Positions 6,652-12,038 of a stretch of DNA of 12,038 nucleotides are shown here, piece by piece. The position numbers and the translations under genes are program-made. The notes below the pieces were generated by a model. It saw only the letters and a list, made by a program, of their open reading frames with translations, searched no databases and was not told the DNA's origin. Each line of letters starts with the position of its first letter. Within the stretch, counting starts at the first letter, position 1. The stretch comes from Rhodanobacter sp. (lineage in GTDB: Bacteria > Pseudomonadota > Gammaproteobacteria > Xanthomonadales > Rhodanobacteraceae), in contig JAPHUU010000335.1 in assembly GCA_026193555.1 (NCBI GenBank), positions 1 to 12,038 of the forward strand. Reading direction: 5' to 3'.

Positions 6652-7209
6652 ATGAATCCGTCGTGCAATCTGTTCATCATCGGTCCCACCGGCGCCGGCA
6701 AGACGTCGGTCGGTCGCCGGCTTGCCGAACATTATGGACTGCCCTTCGTCGATCTCGACCAGGAGATCGAACGGCATACCGGTGTCGACGTGAACACGGT
6801 TTTCGAAATCGAGGGCGAGACGGGCTTTCGCCTTCGCGAAAGCGCCTTGCTGGACGAATATACCCAGCGCACCGGCATCGTGCTGGCCACCGGCGCTGGC
6901 GCCGTGCTGGCGCCATCCAATCGCCAATGGCTGATCGAACGTGGCTACGTGATCTGGTTGCAGACCAGCATCGAGCAGCAGCTCGAACGCCTCGAACGCG
7001 ACACCCATCGCCCCTTGCTGGCAGGAGGGGATCGCCGCGAACGGCTGCAGGCGATGGCGCAGACTCGCGCGCCGCTGTACCAGCAAATCGCCGATCTCGC
7101 CGTGCCCGGTGAACACGGCAGCGCGCTCGCTGCCAGCGCGCGCTGCATCACCCTGATCGACCGTCACTGGCAGCGCCAACCCACCGCAAGGCCCCAACAG
7201 AGCGCATGA
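6652..7209 (+). CDS. aroK: Shikimate kinase
   Basis: Phosphorylates shikimate at O3 with ATP, the fifth step of chorismate synthesis. The 185-aa protein carries Walker A GPTGAGKT (11-18), the DLD motif (34-36) for Mg and shikimate, R60 in [10 protein letters not shown] for substrate binding, the lid arginine in THRPLL (R120), and R139 in the adenine-side helix. The usual GGG substrate loop reads GAG here (81-83), so the middle glycine is alanine. The ATG at 6652 has AGGA 7 nt before it; an in-frame TTG two codons earlier is less likely. The stop overlaps the aroB start as ATGA. The promoter is not evident in the 35-bp divergent gap and may lie inside the SDR gene. Confidence 0.95.
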   Translation: MNPSCNLFIIGPTGAGKTSVGRRLAEHYGLPFVDLDQEIERHTGVDVNTVFEIEGETGFRLRESALLDEYTQRTGIVLATGAGAVLAPSNRQWLIERGYVIWLQTSIEQQLERLERDTHRPLLAGGDRRERLQAMAQTRAPLYQQIADLAVPGEHGSALAASARCITLIDRHWQRQPTARPQQSA

Positions 7210-8306
7210 ACAACATTGCCATCCAGACCATCACGGTCGCCCTCGGCCAGCGCAGCTATCCGGTATGGATCGGCGCCGGCCTGCTTGCCGATCCCGCGCG
7301 CTGGCGCACCATGCTGCGTGGCCGTCATGCGCTGGTGATCAGCAACACCACGGTGGCGCCGCTGTATCTGGAACGCGTGGCGCAGGGGCTCGATGGCCTG
7401 CACTGGTCGTCGTTCCTGCTCGACGACGGAGAGGCGCACAAGAGCTTCGCCAACGTCGGCCGTGCGCTGGAAGCGCTGGGCCAGCTCGGCGCCACCCGCG
7501 ATGCCTGCGTGATCGCGCTCGGCGGTGGTGTGGTTGGCGACCTGGCCGGCTTCACCGCGGCCTGCTGGATGCGCGGCATCGACTTCATCCAGATCCCGAC
7601 CACCCTGCTGGCCATGGTTGACTCCTCGGTCGGCGGCAAGACCGGCGTCAACCTGCCGGTCGGCAAGAACCTCGCCGGCGCATTCCATCAGCCGCGCGCG
7701 GTGGTCGCCGACATCGACACCCTGGCCACCCTGCCCGAGCGCGAATACCGCGCTGGCTGGGCTGAGGTGGTCAAGGGCGCGGCAATCGGCGACACCGCGT
7801 TTTTCAGCTGGCTGGAACAGCATGCCGACGCGCTGGCCGCCCGCGACCCCGCCACCGTGCTCGAGGCGATCGCCCGCAAGGTCCGCTACAAGGCCGGTGT
7901 GGTGGCCCGCGACGAAACCGAACAGGGCGAACGCGCCCTGCTCAACCTCGGCCACACGTTCGGCCATGCCCTGGAAACCGCCGGCCACTACACCACCCTG
8001 CTGCATGGCGAGGGCGTGGCGATCGGCATGCGGCTGGCCGCGCAGCTGTCCGAACGCCTCGGCATGAGCGAGGCTGCCGACACCGGACGGCTGCAGCGCC
8101 TGCTCGAGAAACTCGGCCTGCCCATCGCGATTCCGCCCGGCATGGATCCCCAGCCGCTGCTCGCGCTGATGCGGCTGGACAAGAAGAACAGCGCCGGCCA
8201 GCTGCGACTGATCCTGTGGCGCGGCATCGGTCGTGCGGAAATCGTCGGCGGCGTTGCCGAAGCGGATGTGCTGGCCATCCTGCAGGCCGCCACGCACCAA
8301 CCCTGA
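7206..8306 (+). CDS. aroB: 3-dehydroquinate synthase
   Basis: A Zn- and NAD-dependent cytoplasmic enzyme that converts DAHP to 3-dehydroquinate, the second step of the shikimate pathway. The full-length 366-aa protein shows DDGEAHKS (73-80), the NAD-binding [11 protein letters not shown] (106-116), [19 protein letters not shown] (131-149), zinc ligands E187 (WAEVVKG), H250 (LNLGHTFGH) and H267 (LLHGEG), and DKKN (325-328). Nothing is missing. The ATG at 7206 overlaps the aroK stop by four bases, so translation is coupled, as in the widespread aroKB unit. No T-rich terminator follows. Confidence 0.98.
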   Translation: MNNIAIQTITVALGQRSYPVWIGAGLLADPARWRTMLRGRHALVISNTTVAPLYLERVAQGLDGLHWSSFLLDDGEAHKSFANVGRALEALGQLGATRDACVIALGGGVVGDLAGFTAACWMRGIDFIQIPTTLLAMVDSSVGGKTGVNLPVGKNLAGAFHQPRAVVADIDTLATLPEREYRAGWAEVVKGAAIGDTAFFSWLEQHADALAARDPATVLEAIARKVRYKAGVVARDETEQGERALLNLGHTFGHALETAGHYTTLLHGEGVAIGMRLAAQLSERLGMSEAADTGRLQRLLEKLGLPIAIPPGMDPQPLLALMRLDKKNSAGQLRLILWRGIGRAEIVGGVAEADVLAILQAATHQP

Positions 8307-8410
8307 AGCGTTGACCACACGCTGCGTCATCCCCGCGCTCGCTACCAGCGCCTCAGCCTTCTAGAATGGCGGGGCTGCGGCCTCCCGCGCTGCACTGATC
8401 AACGGACACC

Positions 8411-8671
8411 ATGCGCCTTTACCTGCAAACCGTGCCCGGCACCGCCGAGGCACCACGCTACGTCCAGATCACGCTGGAGCAGGATCTGCTTGGCGGCTGG
8501 ACGCTGTACCGCGAATCCGGAATCGAGGGTGGCCGCGCCACGCTCAAGCGCGAACAGTATCTCGAGCGCGACGAAGCCACCGCCGCGTTCGAGAAAGCCC
8601 GCGATGCCCAGATCAAGCGCGGCTACCGGGTGATGTTCGCCCAGGGACAGGAAGGCCCGTACGGCCGCTGA
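8411..8671 (+). CDS. Small WGR-domain-like protein
   Basis: The 86-aa protein is made almost entirely of one WGR-like domain. It has strands MRLYLQTV and RYVQITLEQDLLGGWTLYRESG, a turn EGGRATLKREQYLERDEATAAFEKARDAQIKRGY typical of the second half (charged helix after the GR), and a final VMFAQG strand. The name-giving W-G-R residues are diverged: W is at GGW and GR at GGR. WGR domains in PARPs and bacterial proteins are thought to contact nucleic acid, but the role of single-domain bacterial versions is unknown. It lies 18 nt before hemE on the same strand and is likely co-transcribed. A TAGAAT -10-like box (8362-8367) precedes it but lacks a -35. The SD is weak. Confidence 0.75.
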   Translation: MRLYLQTVPGTAEAPRYVQITLEQDLLGGWTLYRESGIEGGRATLKREQYLERDEATAAFEKARDAQIKRGYRVMFAQGQEGPYGR

Positions 8672-8689
8672 CACCCACCTCACAAGTTG

Positions 8690-9763
8690 ATGACCATGCC
8701 TGATGTACTGAAGAACGACCGCTTCCTGCGCGCGCTGCGCCGCGAGCCCACCGATACCACGCCGATATGGGTGATGCGCCAGGCCGGCCGCTATCTGCCG
8801 GAATACCGGGCCACCCGCGGTCGCGCCGGCAGCTTCATGGGCCTGGCGCAGAATCCCGAATATGCCTGCGAGGTCACCCTGCAGCCGCTGGACCGCTTCG
8901 ATCTCGACGCGGCGATCCTGTTCTCCGACATCCTCACCATTCCCGATGCGATGGGCCTGGGCCTGTCCTTCGCCCAGGGCGAGGGCCCGCAGTTCGCCCG
9001 TCCGGTGCGCAGCGCCGCCGACATCGCCAGGCTCGCCGTACCCGACATGGATGGCGAGCTGCGCTACGTGATGGACGCCATGCGGCTGATCCGCCGGGAA
9101 CTCCACGGCCGTGTGCCGCTGATCGGTTTCTCCGGCAGCCCGTGGACGCTGGCCTGCTACATGGTCGAGGGCCGGGGCTCGCGCGACTTCGCCACGCTCA
9201 AGGCAATGTGCTGGAACGAGCCGAAACTCGCCCACCAGCTGCTCGCCACGCTGGCGCAGTCCGTCGCCGCCTATCTGATCGCCCAAGCCGCCGCCGGCGC
9301 CCAGGCGCTGATGATCTTCGATACCTGGGGCGGCCTGCTCGGCCCCGCCCCGTTCCGCGAATTCTCGCTGCGCTACATGGCACAGATCGTCGCCGCCCTG
9401 CAAAGCGATCCCGCCTCGCGCGAGTTGCCGGTCATCCTGTTTTCCAAGGGTGCAGGCTCACACCTGGCCGAAATGGCCGACACCGGCTGTGCCGGCCTCG
9501 GCGTCGACTGGACCATCGATCTGGCCGACGCCCGCGTCGCCGTCGCGGGCCGCGTCGCGCTGCAGGGCAACCTCGATCCCGCGATCCTGCGCGCCAGCCC
9601 CGACGTGATCCGTCGCGAGGCACGCGTGGTGCTGGACAGCTATGGCAACCACCCCGGGCACGTGTTCAACCTCGGTCACGGCATCACCCCGGAAGTCGAC
9701 CCCGACAACGTCAAGGTGCTGGTGGACGAAGTCCACGCCTACGGACGCACCCTGCGCGCCTGA
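8690..9763 (+). CDS. hemE: Uroporphyrinogen decarboxylase
   Basis: A cofactor-free cytoplasmic enzyme that removes four acetate carboxyls from uroporphyrinogen III to give coproporphyrinogen III in heme synthesis. The 357-aa protein has the N-terminal signature [15 protein letters not shown] with R30 and R34, the catalytic D80 in LFSDIL, Y157 in [16 protein letters not shown] (209-215) and H330 in FNLGHGI. All key residues are present and the length is normal. The ATG at 8690 ([11 protein letters not shown]) and the ATG at 8696 (MPDVLKNDR) are both plausible; neither has a good SD. A TTG at 8687 is less likely. It is preceded by the WGR gene and followed by a truncated gene remnant with strong hairpins. 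Confidence 0.98.
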   Translation: MTMPDVLKNDRFLRALRREPTDTTPIWVMRQAGRYLPEYRATRGRAGSFMGLAQNPEYACEVTLQPLDRFDLDAAILFSDILTIPDAMGLGLSFAQGEGPQFARPVRSAADIARLAVPDMDGELRYVMDAMRLIRRELHGRVPLIGFSGSPWTLACYMVEGRGSRDFATLKAMCWNEPKLAHQLLATLAQSVAAYLIAQAAAGAQALMIFDTWGGLLGPAPFREFSLRYMAQIVAALQSDPASRELPVILFSKGAGSHLAEMADTGCAGLGVDWTIDLADARVAVAGRVALQGNLDPAILRASPDVIRREARVVLDSYGNHPGHVFNLGHGITPEVDPDNVKVLVDEVHAYGRTLRA

Positions 9764-9789
9764 GCACCTCACTGCACGGCGTCGGGCTG

Positions 9790-9927
9790 ATGGTGTGGCT
9801 GGTCTCCACATGCCTGATCACCGCCGCCGTGCTGGTGCTCGTCTGCGAAGTCGCCAGGCACAGCGAACGTTTCGGCGGCCTGCTCGCCGCTCTGCTGGTG
9901 CGGCGAGCAGGCCTCGCGTTGCCGTAG
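9790..9927 (+). pseudogene. Truncated DUF3147-like membrane protein remnant
   Basis: A 45-codon ORF begins [18 protein letters not shown], continues [17 protein letters not shown], and then ends VRRAGLALP with TAG. The first ~36 residues look like the start of DUF3147 membrane proteins (a TM helix followed by SEVAKRSDRLGALLAALP), which are normally about 115-120 aa with several TM helices. After LLAAL the resemblance stops. No continuation is visible in any frame before valS. The break coincides with a perfect 14-bp inverted repeat. It may instead be a functional one-TM small protein. Start and SD are uncertain; it begins 26 nt after hemE. Confidence 0.5.
9877..9913 (+). repeat. Perfect 14-bp inverted repeat, 9-nt loop
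   Basis: GGCCTGCTCGCCGC (9877-9890) and its exact reverse complement (9900-9913) flank TCTGCTGGT. In RNA this would be a very stable GC-rich stem-loop 114 nt after the hemE stop. No T-run follows in either direction, so an intrinsic terminator is not supported, though mRNA 3'-end stabilisation is possible. The left arm encodes part of the conserved DUF3147-like start, and the right arm lies where that similarity is lost. Confidence 0.85.
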
Positions 9928-10083
9928 CGCTTGGCTCCCTCCGGCCTCCCCCGACGCGTTGGGGGGCAGATGGTTGAGGCGACGGGCAGGTGCAGCTGGA
10001 CTTTCGCGACCCGGCTCGCCTGCGATCCATGCATATTTCCCCGCGCCCTCTCCCGCAAAGGCCAAAAGATGGAAGGCGCCGTT
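9928..10083. other. Noncoding stretch between the hemE remnant and the valS promoter
   Basis: I see no gene here. It contains an imperfect 18-bp palindrome at 9948-9965 (CCCCCGA, CGCG loop, TTGGGGG, with one G-U pair in RNA) that could form a second hairpin downstream of hemE, again without a T-run. The rest has no recognised signal. Long minus-strand frames across it are rich in A, G, P and R and look like GC-rich shadows. Confidence 0.5.
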
Positions 10084-10112
10084 TTGGCAGCCCGGCGCCC
10101 TCCCCGTACAAT
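10084..10112 (+). promoter_or_regulatory. Near-consensus sigma-70 promoter of valS
   Basis: TTGGCA (10084-10089, 5/6 to TTGACA) and TACAAT (10107-10112, 5/6 to TATAAT) are separated by exactly 17 nt. Transcription would begin near 10119. This leaves about 53 nt of 5' UTR before the valS ATG at 10172 and makes an upstream in-frame ATG at 10127 nearly leaderless. The UTR holds a 9-nt direct repeat, GTGCGCGCC, at 10136-10144 and 10147-10155. Confidence 0.75.
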
Positions 10113-10171
10113 CACCGGCTTTCCCCATGACAGAAGTGCGCGCCCCGTGCGCGCCAGCGAGCCCAATCCCG

Positions 10172-12038
10172 ATGGAAAAGAGTTTCGAGCCAGCCCAGAT
10201 CGAATCCAGGTGGTATGCACACTGGGAGGCCATCGGCGCGTTCCAGCCGTCGGGCAAGGGCGATCCGTATTGCATCCTGCTGCCACCGCCGAACGTCACC
10301 GGCACGCTGCACATGGGGCATGCGTTCCAGCAGACGGTGATGGACATGCTGGTGCGCTACCAGCGCATGCGCGGGATGAACACGCTGTGGCAGGTCGGTA
10401 CCGACCATGCCGGCATCGCCACCCAGAAGATCGTCGAGAACCAGCTCGCCGTGGAGGAGAAGACCCGCCACGACCTCGGCCGTGACGCGTTCATCGAGCG
10501 GGTGTGGAAGTGGAAGGAGGAGTCCGGCTCCACCATCACCCACCAGATGCGCCGGATCGGCGCCGCCGCCGACTGGTCGCGCGAGCGCTTCACCATGGAC
10601 GAGGGATTGTCGGCATCGGTGCGCAAGGTGTTCATCGAGTGGTATCGCGCCGGCCTGATCTACCGCGGCAACCGGCTGGTGAACTGGGATCCGGTGCTGG
10701 GCACCGCAGTGTCGGATCTGGAAGTGAACAACGTCGAGCGCGACGGCCACATGTGGTCGATCCGCTACATGACGGTCGATGGCGCTGACAGTCTGGTGGT
10801 GGCCACCACCCGTCCGGAGACCATGCTGGGCGACGTCGCCGTGGCGGTGCATCCGGAGGACGAACGCTATGCGCACCTGGTCGGAAAATCGCTGCACCTG
10901 CCGCTGACCGGCCGCACGATTCCGGTGATCGCCGACGATTACGTGGACCGCGAATTCGGCACCGGCTGCGTGAAGATCACCCCCGCGCACGACTTCAACG
11001 ATTACGCGATCGGCCAGCGGCATCAGCTGCCGCCCATCACCATTTTCACTCTGGAAGCCAAGGTCAACGAGAACGGTCCTGAAAAGTACCGCGGTCTGGA
11101 TCGTTACGAAGCGCGCAAAGTTGTACTGGCCGATCTCGAGGCAGCCGGCCTGCTGGTCGAGACCAGGCCGCACAAGCTGCAGGTGCCGGTGAGCCAGCGC
11201 TCGGACGCGGTGATCGAGCCGATGCTGACCGATCAGTGGTTCGTCGACCTGACCACCGACGTGCTACCCGAAGGCCGTGCCAAGCCAGCCGGCACGATCG
11301 GTGGCCGCAAGGCGATCACCGAGCCGGCGCTGGAAGCGGTGACGTCCGGCGAGATCAAGTTCGTGCCGGAGAACTGGACGACGACGTATACCCAGTGGCT
11401 GGACAACATCCAGGACTGGTGCATCAGCCGCCAGCTGTGGTGGGGCCATCGCATCCCGGCGTGGTACGACGAGGCGGGCAACATTTTCGTGGGCGAGGAC
11501 GAGGCCGACGCGCGTGCGCATGCCGCCACGCCGCCAGTCGGTGCGCTGCGCCAGGACGAGGACGTGCTGGACACCTGGTTCTCCTCCGCGCTGTGGCCGT
11601 TCTCCACCCTGGGCTGGCCCGGCGACGGGCCGGTGAAGAACGAGCGCGGCGAGATCGTCGCGGACTGGCAAGCCGACAAGATCTTCCTGCCCAGTGCGGT
11701 GCTGGTCACCGGCTTCGACATCATCTTCTTCTGGGTCGCGCGGATGGTGATGGCGACCAAGTATTTCGTCGGTCAGGTGCCGTTCCGCGAGGTCTACATC
11801 AACGCCATCGTGCGTGATGCGGAAGGCCAGAAGATGTCCAAGTCCAAGGGCAACACGCTGGACCCGCTGGACCTGATCGATGGCATCGAGCTGGAGCCGC
11901 TGGTGGAGAAATCCACCCGCTCGCTGCTGCTGCCGCAGGTGCGCGCCAAGGTCGAGAAGCGCATCCGCAAGGATTACCCGGACGGCATCCCTTCGATCGG
12001 CACCGATGCGCTGCGCTTTACCTTCGCCGCACTGGCCA
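10172..12038 (+). CDS. valS: Valine--tRNA ligase, N-terminal part (runs off the window)
   Basis: A class I aminoacyl-tRNA synthetase that charges tRNA-Val and edits Thr-tRNA-Val. About 622 codons are present; the C-terminal anticodon-binding and coiled-coil parts lie outside. Marks: [13 protein letters not shown] (HIGH motif, 47-50), [16 protein letters not shown], the editing domain with [13 protein letters not shown] and [54 protein letters not shown], and KMSKS (554-558). The start [15 protein letters not shown] aligns with the E. coli N-terminus MEKTYNP. An in-frame ATG 15 codons upstream (10127) is possible but lies almost at the predicted transcription start. Relative to E. coli from memory, there are extra residues after LTDQWFV (about 359-385) and after STLGW. 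It is transcribed from its own promoter. Confidence 0.98.
   Translation, partial: MEKSFEPAQIESRWYAHWEAIGAFQPSGKGDPYCILLPPPNVTGTLHMGHAFQQTVMDMLVRYQRMRGMNTLWQVGTDHAGIATQKIVENQLAVEEKTRHDLGRDAFIERVWKWKEESGSTITHQMRRIGAAADWSRERFTMDEGLSASVRKVFIEWYRAGLIYRGNRLVNWDPVLGTAVSDLEVNNVERDGHMWSIRYMTVDGADSLVVATTRPETMLGDVAVAVHPEDERYAHLVGKSLHLPLTGRTIPVIADDYVDREFGTGCVKITPAHDFNDYAIGQRHQLPPITIFTLEAKVNENGPEKYRGLDRYEARKVVLADLEAAGLLVETRPHKLQVPVSQRSDAVIEPMLTDQWFVDLTTDVLPEGRAKPAGTIGGRKAITEPALEAVTSGEIKFVPENWTTTYTQWLDNIQDWCISRQLWWGHRIPAWYDEAGNIFVGEDEADARAHAATPPVGALRQDEDVLDTWFSSALWPFSTLGWPGDGPVKNERGEIVADWQADKIFLPSAVLVTGFDIIFFWVARMVMATKYFVGQVPFREVYINAIVRDAEGQKMSKSKGNTLDPLDLIDGIELEPLVEKSTRSLLLPQVRAKVEKRIRKDYPDGIPSIGTDALRFTFAALA

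Noticed and set aside
7164..8330. 388-codon minus-strand frame opposite aroB
   Set aside because: aroB is complete and conserved on the plus strand. The antisense product (H-, Q-, A- and G-rich) shows no family features.
8311..8367. TTGACC (8311) and TAGAAT (8362) as a promoter for the WGR gene
   Set aside because: The boxes are 45 nt apart, far from the 16-18 nt needed, and neither has a suitable partner.
8767..9927. 386-codon plus-strand frame overlapping hemE in another phase
   Set aside because: Arg/Pro/Gly-rich out-of-frame translation of hemE. Only its last 45 codons, beyond hemE, look like protein and are reported separately.
9711..10347. Two ~190-codon minus-strand frames across the hemE-valS gap
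   Set aside because: Low-complexity composition, no motif, no SD, and they overlap the ends of two real genes and the valS promoter.
10112..11173. 353-codon minus-strand frame opposite valS
   Set aside because: Shadow of valS. Its codons mirror the conserved ValRS frame and it has no recognisable domain.

Overview
The window is GC-rich chromosomal housekeeping DNA from a gammaproteobacterium. Protein sequence and gene order (thrS-infC, aroK-aroB, a WGR-domain gene before hemE) resemble Xanthomonadales, most likely a Rhodanobacter/Dyella-like member of Rhodanobacteraceae. That assignment is by recognition, not by a search. I see no phage, IS element, CRISPR array, tRNA or rRNA.

Layout. Positions 1-4338 are all on the minus strand. 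Reading in the direction of transcription: pdxH (pyridoxamine phosphate oxidase), then a periplasmic-binding-protein-like gene overlapping it by one base, then a regulated leader, thrS, and infC with a rare AUC start. A structured stretch of over 240 nt follows infC, where rpmI would be expected next, outside the window. A 200-bp divergent gap separates pdxH from a plus-strand D-glycerate 3-kinase-like gene (4539-5369). That gene converges on a minus-strand pair, an atypical SDR gene followed by ybjQ (5407-6616). From 6652 onward everything is on the plus strand: aroK-aroB (shikimate pathway, ATGA overlap), a small WGR-domain gene and hemE (heme synthesis), a truncated DUF3147-like remnant, and valS behind a near-consensus promoter. 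valS runs off the right edge.

The most interesting signal is the thrS leader. Between a strong candidate promoter and thrS lies an intrinsic terminator only 21 nt before the thrS start codon. Upstream of it are a tiny ORF (MSTTRCPR, with two adjacent Thr codons) and a segment that can pair with the terminator's 5' arm instead. Together these look like a classical ribosome-mediated attenuator responding to charged tRNA-Thr. The familiar E. coli thrS control is different: a translational operator that mimics tRNA.

Other points of note are the truncated DUF3147-like gene carrying a perfect 14-bp inverted repeat exactly where homology ends, a cobalamin-binding-protein homologue with no signal peptide, a GGG-to-GAG change in shikimate kinase, and an SDR protein without the YxxxK catalytic pair.
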